Positions 18,983 through 27,739 of a stretch of DNA of 64,000 nucleotides are shown in pieces. Numbering within the stretch: position 1 is the stretch's first letter; every line of letters starts with the position of its first letter. The position numbers and the translations under genes are program-made. Location of the stretch: assembly GCF_003323745.1 (NCBI RefSeq), contig NZ_QOIL01000018.1, positions 62,001 to 126,000 on the forward strand, written 5' to 3'. The notes below the pieces were generated by a model. It had not been told where the DNA came from, searched no databases, and worked only from the letters and a program-made list of their open reading frames with translations. The DNA comes from Sphaerisporangium album. Its GTDB lineage: Bacteria > Actinomycetota > Actinomycetes > Streptosporangiales > Streptosporangiaceae.

Positions 18983-19630
18983 ATGCATGTCGAGCAGTGG
19001 CTCCAGGCGATCCCGGCGATCTGGGTCTACGTGATCGTGGGCGGCGTCATCGGTCTGGAGAGCCTGGGCATCCCGTTGCCCGGGGAGGTCGTCCTCGTCA
19101 GCGCCGCGCTGATGTCCGCGCACCACGCGGTGAGCCCGGTGTGGGTGGCGGTGTGCGCCAGCGCGGGCGCGATCATCGGCGACTCGATCGGCTACGCCAT
19201 CGGCCGCAGGGGCGGGCAGCCGCTGTTCGACCGCCTGTCCCGGCGCTTCCCCAAGCACTTCGGCCCCGCCCACGTCGCCAAGGCCCGGCAGGCGTTCGAC
19301 CGGTGGGGGATGTGGGCGGTCTTCTTCGGCCGGTTCGTCGCCCTGCTGCGCATCCTGGCCGGCCCGCTGGCGGGCGCGCTGCACATGCCCTACTGGCGGT
19401 TCCTGGTCGCCAACGTGCTGGGCGGCATCACCTGGGCCGCCGGCACCACGGGCGTCATCTACTACCTCGGCATGGCCGCCGACCGCTGGCTGAAGGGCTT
19501 CTCCTGGGTGGCGCTCGTCGCCGCCGTCCTGTTCGGCATCGGCACCACGGTGTTCCTCAAGCGCCGCGCGGCACGGCTGGTCGAACCCGCGGCCGGGGAC
19601 GCCGATCAGCGCTCGATCAGCGCTCGATGA
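18983..19630 (+). CDS. DedA family membrane protein
   Basis: 215 residues, four or five hydrophobic segments. The family signature is ESLGIPLPGEVVL near the N-terminus, then GDSIGYAIGRRGG and FGRFVALLRILAGPLAG, with the conserved Arg pair before the glycine-rich loop. DedA/VTT proteins are linked to lipid-carrier (undecaprenyl phosphate) or phospholipid translocation and envelope stability. ATG with GGGTGTGAG upstream. Its last 14 bases overlap the 3' end of the convergent gntR gene. Confidence 0.85.
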   Translation: MHVEQWLQAIPAIWVYVIVGGVIGLESLGIPLPGEVVLVSAALMSAHHAVSPVWVAVCASAGAIIGDSIGYAIGRRGGQPLFDRLSRRFPKHFGPAHVAKARQAFDRWGMWAVFFGRFVALLRILAGPLAGALHMPYWRFLVANVLGGITWAAGTTGVIYYLGMAADRWLKGFSWVALVAAVLFGIGTTVFLKRRAARLVEPAAGDADQRSISAR

Positions 19631-20354
19631 GCGTGACCTCCAGCGAGTAGTGCGAGGCCCGGTAGACGTGCGAGCCGTGCTCCACGGCCCTGCCCTGGTC
19701 GTCGTACGTCGTGCGGACCATCGTGAGCAGCGGCGCGCCCCGGCGCTCGTCCAGCAGGCGCGCCTCGGCCGGGGTGGCGGCCCGCGCGCCGATGCGCTGG
19801 TTGGCCACCCGCATCCGCACCCCCGCCGCACGCAGCAGCTCGTACAGGCCCCGCGCGGCCAGGGCCTCGGACGTCAGGCCCGCCCCGGCGGGCAGCCAGT
19901 TGTGCAGCAAGGCCAACGGCTCACCCCCGGCGTAGCGCACGCGTTCCAGGTGCAGCACCTCGGTGCCGGCCGCGACGCCGAGGACGCCCGCGATCGCCTC
20001 GTCCGCGCCCACCGGCCGCAGCGACAGCACACGGGTGGTCGGCTCCTGCCCGGCGCGGCGCAGGTCGTCGTACAGGCTGGTCAGCTCGACCGAGCGCTTG
20101 ACCTGGCCGTGCACCACCTGGGTGCCGACGCCGCGCTTGCGCACGAGCAGCCCCTTGTCCACCAGGTACTGGATCGCCTGGCGGATCGTGGGACGCGAGA
20201 GCCCGAGCTGGTCGGCCAGCAGGATCTCATTGTCGAGCCGGGCGCCGGGCGTCAGGTCGCCGCGCCGGATCGCCTCGGCGATCTGCTCGGCCACCTGGAA
20301 GTACAGGGGCACGGGGCTGGAGCGATCGAGATCGATGTCGAGTCGAGTGCCCAT
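19617..20354 (-). CDS. GntR-family regulator (HutC/UTRA subfamily) of the adjacent sugar ABC transporter
   Basis: 245 residues from the ATG with GGGAGAAGG upstream. The winged helix (about 10-75) has VPLYFQVAEQIAEAI then ARLDNEILLADQLGLSRPTIRQAIQYL. The UTRA effector domain (about 95-240) includes EPLALLHNWLPAG and ends SHYSLEVTLIER. Such regulators bind sugar phosphates or amino acids. A 17-bp site shared with the ABC-transporter promoter overlaps this gene's own -35, so it probably represses both. The gene is convergent with dedA and divergent from the transporter, with one small coiled-coil gene between. Confidence 0.85.
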   Translation of the reverse strand: MGTRLDIDLDRSSPVPLYFQVAEQIAEAIRRGDLTPGARLDNEILLADQLGLSRPTIRQAIQYLVDKGLLVRKRGVGTQVVHGQVKRSVELTSLYDDLRRAGQEPTTRVLSLRPVGADEAIAGVLGVAAGTEVLHLERVRYAGGEPLALLHNWLPAGAGLTSEALAARGLYELLRAAGVRMRVANQRIGARAATPAEARLLDERRGAPLLTMVRTTYDDQGRAVEHGSHVYRASHYSLEVTLIER

Positions 20355-20391
20355 GCCTTCTCCCGGCTCCGTTACAGATCGCTGAGGGACC

Positions 20392-20422
20392 AGGGTAGCG
20401 GACATCAGGATGTCCGGACAAA
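20392..20422 (-). promoter_or_regulatory. gntR promoter with GntR operator 1
   Basis: On the minus strand TTGTCC (20416-20421), 18 bases and TACCCT (20392-20397). The -35 box lies inside the operator CAGGATGTCCGGACAAA (20406-20422), whose core TGTCCGGACA (20411-20420) is a perfect palindrome. Confidence 0.6.
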
Positions 20423-20564
20423 AACGCCGTCGTGCGTGCGGATCGACCGCGATGCCGGCGAGTCATGCCACACCCCGCACAGTGAGATGTTTTCACCTAC
20501 GGTCACGGATCGAGCGCGAGGAGTCACGGTCCCGCGATAGTGTTCGGGCGTGGAGGGAATGAAG

Positions 20565-21008
20565 ATGTCATCGACTGATCTTGAACAGCGCGTGACCGTG
20601 ATCGAGTCCACACTCGGCTCGGTGCGCCAGCAGGCGGCGGCCGCGTTCTACTTGGCCGGCCAGGCGAAGGGCGAGGCCGAGGCCGCGAGTGGCCTTTACG
20701 GGGCCATGGTCGACGACCTCAAGGGAATCCGTGAGCAGCAGAACCTGCACACGGCGATCCTCACCGGTCATTCGAAGATCCTGGACGGTCTCGCGACGAC
20801 CGTCCAGGAGCACACGAGGACCCTGGAGGGGCACACTCAGAAGCTCAATGTGCTCACGACGACGGTCGACGGACACACCGGGATCCTGGAAGGGCACACG
20901 AACAAGCTCGACGAACACACGAAGAAGCTCGACGAACACACGATGAAGCTGGATGAACACGGCACGAAGCTCGACGAGATCCTCGACATCGTGCGCACGT
21001 TGAAGTAG
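20565..21008 (+). CDS. Heptad-repeat coiled-coil protein
   Basis: 147 residues from the third in-frame start, the ATG eight bases after GGAGG; a GTG at 20550 and an ATG at 20559 are too near or upstream of that site. Residues about 75-140 are a run of seven-residue units of the form HTxxLDE (GHTQKLN, GHTGILE, EHTKKLDE, EHTMKLDE), giving a regular coiled coil with His at a fixed position. The N-terminal 40 residues are also helical. No signal peptide or enzyme motif. DNA repeats underlie the last units (GAACACACGAAGAAGCTCGAC about 20923 onward). Function unknown. A strong terminator follows directly. Confidence 0.6.
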   Translation: MSSTDLEQRVTVIESTLGSVRQQAAAAFYLAGQAKGEAEAASGLYGAMVDDLKGIREQQNLHTAILTGHSKILDGLATTVQEHTRTLEGHTQKLNVLTTTVDGHTGILEGHTNKLDEHTKKLDEHTMKLDEHGTKLDEILDIVRTLK

Positions 21009-21024
21009 ACCCGGCATCCCCCGC

Positions 21025-21056
21025 GCCCGGCGAGATCGCTCGCCGGGCTTCTTTGT
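21025..21056 (+). terminator. Rho-independent terminator
   Basis: GCCCGGCGAG-ATCG-CTCGCCGGGC (21025-21048), a perfect 10-bp stem, is followed by TTCTTTGT. Ends the coiled-coil gene transcript. Confidence 0.9.
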
Positions 21057-21097
21057 GTCCGGAGTCGTCCGCTCGAACGCCGCAGACGCCGTTACGT

Positions 21098-21114
21098 CAG
21101 TATGTCCTGACAAA
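21098..21114 (+). promoter_or_regulatory. GntR operator 2
   Basis: CAGTATGTCCTGACAAA, 15 of 17 bases identical to the operator in front of gntR. Core TGTCCTGACA at 21103-21112. Confidence 0.6.
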
Positions 21115-21138
21115 GCGCGAGCCAAAATACCAATACAT

Positions 21139-21155
21139 CCGAATGTCACGACAAA
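21139..21155 (+). promoter_or_regulatory. GntR operator 3
   Basis: CCGAATGTCACGACAAA, core TGTCACGACA at 21144-21153, 41 bases (about four helical turns) after operator 2 and directly upstream of the -35 box. Confidence 0.55.
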
Positions 21156-21158
21156 CAA

Positions 21159-21187
21159 TTGACAGGGAGGTTAAGCGAGGTTACAAA
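21159..21187 (+). promoter_or_regulatory. Promoter of the sugar ABC-transporter operon
   Basis: Perfect -35 TTGACA (21159-21164), 17 bases, -10 TACAAA (21182-21187). The leader runs about 45 bases to the substrate-binding-protein ATG, which has GGGAGGT upstream. Confidence 0.7.
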
Positions 21188-21236
21188 CTCTGGCATGCGG
21201 CCGATCCCGTCCCCCGGACGGAGCGGGAGGTAATCC

Positions 21237-22238
21237 ATGACGCGTGTCACACGATTGATCACGGCGACGCTGCTGGGAGCGCTGGCGCTGGGCGGATGTT
21301 CCGGCGGGGACGGGGGCGGGCAGGCGGGCGCCTCCGCGTCCACATCGTCCGCGCGGCCGGCCGGCGGGCAGGCGGGGGCGGGCGGCACCTACGCCGTCAT
21401 CACGCACGGCGCGCCCGGAGACTCCTTCTGGGACGTCGTCAAGAACGGCGCCGAGGCGGCGGGCGGGCAGTACGGCGCCAAGGTCACCTACCAGGGTGAC
21501 GGCGACCCGGCCAAGCAGGCCCAGCTCATCGACCAGGCGGTCAGCGAGAAGGTCGACGGCCTGGTGATCTCGATGGCCAACCCCGACGCGCTGCGCGAGT
21601 CCGTCACCAAGGCCGTCGCCGCGAAGATCCCGGTCATCACCATCAACTCCGGCGCCGACAACTCCAAGGAACTCGGCGCGATCACCCACGTCGGCCAGTC
21701 CGAGGAGGTCGCCGGGCGCGGCGCGGGCGAGAAGCTCAGGGCCGAGGGCGTGACCAAGCTGCTGTGCGTGATCCACGAGGCGGGCAACGTCGGCCTGGAC
21801 CAGCGGTGCAACGGCGCGACGGCCACGCTGGGCGGCACCGTCGAGCGCCTGCAGGTGGACGTCAGCAACCTCGCCGACGCCACCTCCAAGATCAAGGCCA
21901 AGCTGCAGGCCGACACCTCCGTCAACGGCGTGCTGACGCTGAACCCCGCGGTCGCCGTCGCCGCCCGCGACGCCATCGCCGACGGCGGATCCAAGGCCCG
22001 GCTCGCCACCTTCGACCTGTCGGCCGACGTCGTCGACGCCATCCAGGCCGGGGAGATCCTCTTCGCGGTCGACCAGCAGCAGTACCTGCAGGGATGGCTG
22101 CCGATCACGTTCCTCTACCTGTACAAGAACAACCTCAACACCGTCGGCGGGGGCCTGCCGGTCAACACCGGGCCGGGCTTCGTCACCAAGGACAACGCGG
22201 CCCAGGTCGCCAAGCTGGCCCAGGGCGGCACCCGGTGA
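21237..22238 (+). CDS. ABC transporter substrate-binding lipoprotein (ribose/sugar type)
   Basis: 333 residues. Signal peptide with lipobox LALGGC (Cys21), then a Gly/Ser/Ala linker and a periplasmic-binding-protein type I fold (about 50-325). Characteristic stretches are [46 protein letters not shown] and [12 protein letters not shown]. The family binds pentoses, hexoses or inositol outside the membrane. First gene of a three-gene operon; its stop overlaps the permease GTG by four bases. Substrate cannot be told from the sequence. Confidence 0.88.
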   Translation: MTRVTRLITATLLGALALGGCSGGDGGGQAGASASTSSARPAGGQAGAGGTYAVITHGAPGDSFWDVVKNGAEAAGGQYGAKVTYQGDGDPAKQAQLIDQAVSEKVDGLVISMANPDALRESVTKAVAAKIPVITINSGADNSKELGAITHVGQSEEVAGRGAGEKLRAEGVTKLLCVIHEAGNVGLDQRCNGATATLGGTVERLQVDVSNLADATSKIKAKLQADTSVNGVLTLNPAVAVAARDAIADGGSKARLATFDLSADVVDAIQAGEILFAVDQQQYLQGWLPITFLYLYKNNLNTVGGGLPVNTGPGFVTKDNAAQVAKLAQGGTR

Positions 22239-23269
22239 CCAGCGTCCCCGCCGACGAGCGGCTCGCGGGCGCCGGTGTGCTGCGGCGCCTGCTGGTCCGT
22301 CCCGAGCTCGGCTCGGTGGTCGGCGCCGTGGCCGTGTTCGCGTTCTTCTCCTCCCAGTCGGCGGTCTTCCGCTCGGCCGACGGCGTCGCCAACTGGCTCG
22401 ACCCGGCCTCCACCCTCGGCATCATGGCGGTCGCCATCGCCCTGCTGATGATCGGCGGCGAGTTCGACCTGTCGGCGGGCGTGCTGACCGGCACGACCGG
22501 CCTGGTCATGGTGACGCTGGCCACCAGGTTCGGCTGGAACGTGTGGCTCGCCATGCTCGCCGGGCTGGTCCCGGCCCTGGCGATCGGCTTCCTCAACGGC
22601 CTGCTGGTCGTGCGCACCAAGCTGCCGAGCTTCATCGTCACGCTCGGCACGTTCCTGATGCTGCAGGGCCTCAACCTCGGCATCACCAAGGCGATCACCG
22701 GCACCGTGCAGGTCGGCGGGCTGCGCCGGGCCGACGGGTACGAGGGGGCCCGCGCGGTGCTGGCGGGGTCTGTCACGGTCGGCGGGGTGGACTTCCGCGT
22801 GGCGATCTTCTGGTGGCTGGCGGTCACGGCCCTGGCCACCTGGGTGCTGATGCGCACCAGGGCCGGGAACTGGATCTTCGCCATCGGGGGCGACGAGCAG
22901 GCGGCGCGAGCCGTCGGCGTCCCGGCCGCCCGCGTGAAGATCGGCCTGTTCATGACCACGGCCACCGCCGCCTGGCTGGTCGGCTCGATCATGGCGCTGC
23001 GTCTCAGCTCGGTGCAGGCCAACGCGGGCATCGGCCAGGAGTTCATCTACATCATCGCCGCGGTGATCGGCGGATGCCTGCTGACCGGCGGCTACGGCTC
23101 GGCGGTCGGCGCCTCGATCGGCGCGCTGATCTTCGGGATGGCGGACAAGGGCATCGTGTTCGCGGGCTGGGACGCGGACTGGTTCAAGTTCTTCCTGGGT
23201 GGCATGCTCCTGCTGGCCACGCTCGCCAACAGCCTGGTGCGCCGCTACGCCGAGGAGGCGCGACGATGA
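22235..23269 (+). CDS. Sugar ABC transporter permease (RbsC family)
   Basis: 344 residues, about nine to ten membrane segments. Family signatures: [21 protein letters not shown] near segment 2, [19 protein letters not shown] (the EAA-like loop), [14 protein letters not shown] and the C-terminal [18 protein letters not shown] start overlaps the preceding stop (GTGA), and its own stop overlaps the ATPase start (ATGA), so the three products are translationally coupled. The permease probably acts as a homodimer. Confidence 0.88.
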   Translation: MTSVPADERLAGAGVLRRLLVRPELGSVVGAVAVFAFFSSQSAVFRSADGVANWLDPASTLGIMAVAIALLMIGGEFDLSAGVLTGTTGLVMVTLATRFGWNVWLAMLAGLVPALAIGFLNGLLVVRTKLPSFIVTLGTFLMLQGLNLGITKAITGTVQVGGLRRADGYEGARAVLAGSVTVGGVDFRVAIFWWLAVTALATWVLMRTRAGNWIFAIGGDEQAARAVGVPAARVKIGLFMTTATAAWLVGSIMALRLSSVQANAGIGQEFIYIIAAVIGGCLLTGGYGSAVGASIGALIFGMADKGIVFAGWDADWFKFFLGGMLLLATLANSLVRRYAEEARR

Positions 23270-24129
23270 CCGTTCCCTCTCCTTCCCCCTCCCCGTCTCC
23301 GGCGGACTCCTCCGCCCCGCCGCTGCTGGAGACCCGCGAGGTCGGCAAGGTGTTCGGCAGCGTGATCGCCCTGCGCGGCGTCTCGATGGTGCTGCACGCG
23401 GGGGAGGTGACCTGCGTGCTCGGTGACAACGGCGCCGGCAAGTCGACGCTCATCAAGATCCTCGCCGGGGTGCACGCCCACGACGGCGGCGAGTACCTGG
23501 TCGACGGCTCGCCGGTGCGCCTGGGCGGGCCGCGCGAGGCGCTGGACCGGGGCATCGCCACCGTGTACCAGGACCTGGCGATGATCCCGCTGATGTCGGT
23601 GTGGCGGAACTTCTTCCTCGGCTCGGAGCCGGTCACCGGGCCGCTGCGCCGGTTCGACGTGGCGCGGGCCAAGCGGGTCGCCCGGGAGGAACTGCGCGAC
23701 ATGGGCATCGACATCCGCGACGTGGACCAGCCGGTGGGCACGCTGTCCGGCGGCGAGCGCCAGTCGGTCGCCATCGCCCGCGCGGTCCACTTCGGGGCAC
23801 GGGCGCTGATCCTGGACGAGCCGACCTCGGCGCTCGGCGTCAAGCAGGCAGGCGTGGTACTGCGCTACATCGCCCGCGCGCGGGACCGCGGCCTCGGCGT
23901 GGTGTTCATCACCCACAACCCCCACCACGCCTACCCGGTCGGCGACCGCTTCCTGGTCCTCAACCGCGGCACGAGCCTCGGCCAGTTCGCCAAGGCGGAC
24001 ATCACCAGAGAGGAGCTGACGTCCCTGATGGCCGGCGGCGCCGAACTCGACCACCTCGCCCACGAACTCGGCCGCGCCGCCGCGGACACGACACCCGGCC
24101 CCGCGTCCGCCGGCCCGGGTACCACCTGA
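23266..24129 (+). CDS. Sugar ABC transporter ATP-binding protein, single-domain
   Basis: 287 residues. Walker [11 protein letters not shown]-loop [12 protein letters not shown], signature LSGGERQ, Walker B ALILDEP and the switch histidine FITHNPH are all intact. Unlike RbsA (about 500 residues, two ATPase halves), this has one nucleotide domain, so a homodimer is expected, as in the FrcA/YtfR-like short group. A Ser/Pro repeat opens the protein and a Pro/Ala/Thr tail ends it. Last gene of the operon. Confidence 0.87.
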   Translation: MTVPSPSPSPSPADSSAPPLLETREVGKVFGSVIALRGVSMVLHAGEVTCVLGDNGAGKSTLIKILAGVHAHDGGEYLVDGSPVRLGGPREALDRGIATVYQDLAMIPLMSVWRNFFLGSEPVTGPLRRFDVARAKRVAREELRDMGIDIRDVDQPVGTLSGGERQSVAIARAVHFGARALILDEPTSALGVKQAGVVLRYIARARDRGLGVVFITHNPHHAYPVGDRFLVLNRGTSLGQFAKADITREELTSLMAGGAELDHLAHELGRAAADTTPGPASAGPGTT

Positions 24130-24498
24130 CCCTCACCCGCCGGGCCGGTCACCACGAAACCGGGTCTAGGTCGGTGCTCGGAACTCGTACCCAGCAAAGA
24201 GAGTCATGTTCGGGAATTGACCCACCGAGGCGAGGGCATGCCAGACGATTCGGGGTGGGGTTCCGTACGGCGACTCGATTGACTTGATGGCATCGACGGA
24301 TGGATGGGATTCCGCGGGCGGCGAGTCGTTTCACGTGGCGATACGGCTAGGCATTGTTTCGAGCGAAGTTGGAAGACACAGGTGCGGCCCGCGCTGGACG
24401 GTTCAGAACTTTTCCCGGCGTGCTCGCGGTCGACGGTGTCGGGGCAGACTGGTGGGTGGTTCGGGGGTGTCGTTGCACAGGGGTGGGGAGGGGCGCGG

Positions 24499-27114
24499 AT
24501 GCCTCTGGATTTCGGCGGCGCGTTGCTGGGTGCGTTGGTGCAGTGGACCGGTCAGGGCGCCGGTTTGCGGGTGCGGCGGGCCACGGTGGGAACCAGCGTG
24601 CAGGCGGCGTTGTCGAAGATCGTGACCAACTCGGTTGAGCCCGCGGTGCGACGGGTGACCGTTCCCAGTGAGGTCGAGGCGGTGACGGCGGCGGTTGCCG
24701 AGCATCTCGGGTATCGGCTGGACGCCGATGGCGATGCGCTGGTGGATCCGCTGGTGGTACTGCGGGCGTGGCTGGCCCCACTGATCGACCCGGCCCCCGA
24801 GCTCGGCGGCATCGGCTATCTGGACGAGCGGGGCGTGGCGGTGGAGGAGCTGATCGACGCCCTGTACGAGCAGATCCTGACCCGCATTCGCGCCGACGCC
24901 GTCAACGGCGGCCCGCTGGCGCCGCTGTGGCAGGAGCTGGCCGCTGCGGGCCGGGAGCGGTGGGCGGCGGTGCGTGACCACGACTCCGGACGCCTGCTGG
25001 CTTCAATCAGCCGGCAGACGACGCAGATCCTCGATCTGCTGGGTGAACACGGTGCGGTTGCCGTGCCCGTGGTACGGCCGATCGGCCAAGTGAACCCGTT
25101 GGAGCTGGGCGTGCACCTCGCTCCCGACCCTGGCGGTACCGTCACCGCGCCACTGACGGCGTACCTGGTCAGGGAGCACGACCACGAGCTGCGCTCTGTG
25201 CTCGACCAGGTCACCAAGCGAGACGGCCGGCCGGTGCTGGCGGTGCTGACCGGCGACTCCGCGACGGGCAAGACGCGGGCGCTGTGGGAGGCGACATGCG
25301 CGATTCTCCCCCACTGGACGCTGGTGGCCCCCGCGGACACGGCCGAGCTCTGCTCGCGGCTGGAGCGAGGGGTTGCCCCTGACACGGTGTTATGGCTGAA
25401 CGAGACGCAGCGGTTCCTCTACGGCGCGGACGGGGAGCGGGTGGCCACGCTCCTGACCGCGTTCCTGGCCCAGACCACCCGTGTGGCGGTGCTTGGCACC
25501 CTGTGGGAGCGGCCCTACTGGCAGGCCCTGACCGCCCAGGGCCAGTGGCCTGACACGTATGCCGCCGCCCGCGACCTGCTCACCGGGCCGTACGCGCGCC
25601 GCATCCTCGTACCTCCCCGGCTCAATTCCGGTGAGCTGGACGGGTTCGCGGCTCTGGACACCAACGATCCGCGGTTTCCTGCCGCTCTCGCCGCAGGCGC
25701 GGCCGATGGCAAAGTGATCCAGCACCTGACCGGCGGCCCCGAACTGCTGGACGCATACGTTCGCGGCAGCCTGTTCACACCGGTCGAGCACGCCCTGATC
25801 ACCGCCGCACTGGACGCCCGCCGTCTGGGCCACCGCGCGCCCGTGCCGCCCGCAGTGCTGACCGCTGCCGCCGATGGCTATCTGGCGCCATCGCAGCGGC
25901 CAGGCGATCCTGCTGACCTCATCGACGCCCTCACCGCATTGGGCGCCGGCCACCGCGCCGATGGAAGCCGCACCGACGTCCGCCGTGCGGTAACCGCCGT
26001 CACCGCACTGCGCGACCGCACCGGCGCGGATCCTGCCTATGAACCCCACGACTACCTGATACAGCACTCGCAGCGCGAGGCGGAACGTGTCCCGGCCGCG
26101 CTCTGGGACGCTCTGACCCGACACACCACCGACCCCGACGAGCGTCTCAGGCTCGGCCGCGAAGCCGTCGGCCGCGGCCTCTTCCGCATCGCAACCGCCC
26201 TGCTGGAGCCGAGCGCGCACAAGGGTAACCTGCCTGCCATGCGCCTGCTGGCGACCCTGCTGCGAGAGGCGGGCCACGACCAGGAGGCTGCCGCGTGGAA
26301 CAACCGCGCGTACTCCCTTGAGGACGACAACGAAACGCCGGCCTGCACAGCCACGATTCCCGGCCAGTGGCGGCAACTCGGGCGGGCGCTGCTCCAAATC
26401 GACCTGCTCGATTGCCCGGACCGCGAGATCTGGGCGCGCTGGGCCCGCGCGTGGCGGGAATGGGAGCCAGGAGATCCGCTCCCGCCACATGCCCCGCCTG
26501 ACATGCAGACGTGGCCGGTGGCGCAGGAGCGCGAATCTTGGTTGCAGAACGCCGTACGGATTCTCGCCCAGAACGTGGCCATATCTTACGCAACAGCGGC
26601 GCGGGCGGGGTTATATACGTTCATCGACGTCAGGGACACCTTGCTCGGCATCTTCGTCAGCCCGCACTTAAACCTGAACCGTCGCGCCGACGAGGCACAC
26701 TGGACCTCGCTGGCCGAATCGGGTGACTGCGACGCGCGGCGTATCCTCGCCAGGCTGCGAACGCTCGAAGGCCTCACGTCCGAGGCGGAGGAGTGGCTGC
26801 GCCGCGACCCCTCGCCCGCGGCCTGGCGAGATCTAGCTCGGCTGCTGGAACGTACGGGAAGGCGGGAGGAGAGCGATGCGTGTCTGCGGCGGGCGGCCGA
26901 CAGCCGAGACCTCGACGCGACCTGTGACCTGCTCCTGCGTGACGGGCGCACGCGCGAGGCGGAACGGCTGCTCATGCACGCCGTTGAGACAGGCCATTGG
27001 CCCGCCCAGGACAGGCTGATCGCACTGCTCGGCCGCACCGGCCGCGCAGGTGAGGCCGACCGGCTGTGGAAGTTCGGCATAGAACCAGGAGGCTCGACGG
27101 CTCAACCCTGGTGA
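24499..27114 (+). CDS. Large P-loop NTPase with C-terminal helical repeats (STAND-like), function unknown
   Basis: 871 residues from the ATG preceded by GGGGAGGGG. Residues 1-240 are helical and match no enzyme known to me. A P-loop TGDSATGKTR (251-260) follows, then a Walker-B-like VLWLNETQRFL (297-307), in which Asn-Glu replaces the usual Asp-Glu. From about 560 to the end there are TPR/SEL1-like units (LRLGREAVGRGLFRIATALLE, ARLLERTGRREESDACLRRA). The domain order N-terminal module, NTPase, repeat sensor recalls STAND proteins used in signalling and phage defence, but no toxin or nuclease domain is recognisable. Lower GC at third positions than neighbours in places. The 370-base gap upstream contains no gene I can support. 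Likely monocistronic. Confidence 0.65.
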   Translation: MPLDFGGALLGALVQWTGQGAGLRVRRATVGTSVQAALSKIVTNSVEPAVRRVTVPSEVEAVTAAVAEHLGYRLDADGDALVDPLVVLRAWLAPLIDPAPELGGIGYLDERGVAVEELIDALYEQILTRIRADAVNGGPLAPLWQELAAAGRERWAAVRDHDSGRLLASISRQTTQILDLLGEHGAVAVPVVRPIGQVNPLELGVHLAPDPGGTVTAPLTAYLVREHDHELRSVLDQVTKRDGRPVLAVLTGDSATGKTRALWEATCAILPHWTLVAPADTAELCSRLERGVAPDTVLWLNETQRFLYGADGERVATLLTAFLAQTTRVAVLGTLWERPYWQALTAQGQWPDTYAAARDLLTGPYARRILVPPRLNSGELDGFAALDTNDPRFPAALAAGAADGKVIQHLTGGPELLDAYVRGSLFTPVEHALITAALDARRLGHRAPVPPAVLTAAADGYLAPSQRPGDPADLIDALTALGAGHRADGSRTDVRRAVTAVTALRDRTGADPAYEPHDYLIQHSQREAERVPAALWDALTRHTTDPDERLRLGREAVGRGLFRIATALLEPSAHKGNLPAMRLLATLLREAGHDQEAAAWNNRAYSLEDDNETPACTATIPGQWRQLGRALLQIDLLDCPDREIWARWARAWREWEPGDPLPPHAPPDMQTWPVAQERESWLQNAVRILAQNVAISYATAARAGLYTFIDVRDTLLGIFVSPHLNLNRRADEAHWTSLAESGDCDARRILARLRTLEGLTSEAEEWLRRDPSPAAWRDLARLLERTGRREESDACLRRAADSRDLDATCDLLLRDGRTREAERLLMHAVETGHWPAQDRLIALLGRTGRAGEADRLWKFGIEPGGSTAQPW

Positions 27115-27129
27115 GCGTTGGGTCTAGGG

Positions 27130-27599
27130 GACCTTGTTCCGGGTCGTCGAGCCAGTCGTCGACGTCGCCGTACAGCCAGAAGGCGCCCTCCAGCCCGTAC
27201 CGCTCGGCCTCGGGAAGGCCGGCGTCGGCGAACTCGCCCGGCACGCTCGGCCAGGTGATAGAGCGGGCCCAGCAGCAGCACCGTGTCTACGCTCGCGTCC
27301 GGCACCGGCGAACGGCGTGTGTCGCCCAGCCGCGCCGTCACCTCGGTCACTTCCGCGGCCCGCTCCACGTGCAGGGGGACCGGGTCTAGCAACTCGACCT
27401 CGTAGCCGTCGGCGGCCAGCCACTCGGCGTGCGCACCGGTGCCGCCGCCCACGTCCAGCACCCGGGCCGGCGCCGGGGGCAGCATGCGGCGCAGGACGTC
27501 CTGGGTCCGCCAGAACTCCAGCCGGTCACGGCCTTCACGAAGCCGTCCGTGCTCCCTGTCCTGCGCGTAGTAGGCGAGTAGCTCGCGTGTCACCGTCAT
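27130..27599 (-). pseudogene. SAM-dependent methyltransferase, internally deleted and frameshifted
   Basis: The N-terminal half is intact: MTVTRELLAYYAQDREHGR, motif I VLDVGGGTGAHAEWLA and VDTVLLLGPLYHLAERAG. At about 27250 the frame changes. In the next frame the expected C-terminal tail appears directly (EFADAGLPEAERYGLEG, WLYGDVDDWLDDPEQ). The stretch that normally links these (about 70 residues after the PLYHL motif) is missing. The first frame runs on as Arg-rich nonsense to 27102. A deletion plus frameshift is the simplest reading; a sequencing error alone would not remove the middle. The 140 bases between it and menF hold nothing recognisable. Confidence 0.75.
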
Positions 27600-27739
27600 A
27601 CTCGATCATGGGGGGACCGCGCGCCACGGGCAAACGGATTTCTTCCCGGCTCCTCGTGGCCGGACCGCGGGACCGGCGCGCCCGCATCGGGCCGGGCGCG
27701 CGATCCGGCGCCCACCCTCGGCGAAGGGCTGATCGGCGG

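Noticed and set aside
24130-24498. N-terminal extension of the large NTPase from an ATG at 24304
   Set aside because: The extra 65 residues are Arg/Ser/Trp-rich and unlike the rest; the ATG at 24499 has a strong ribosome site.
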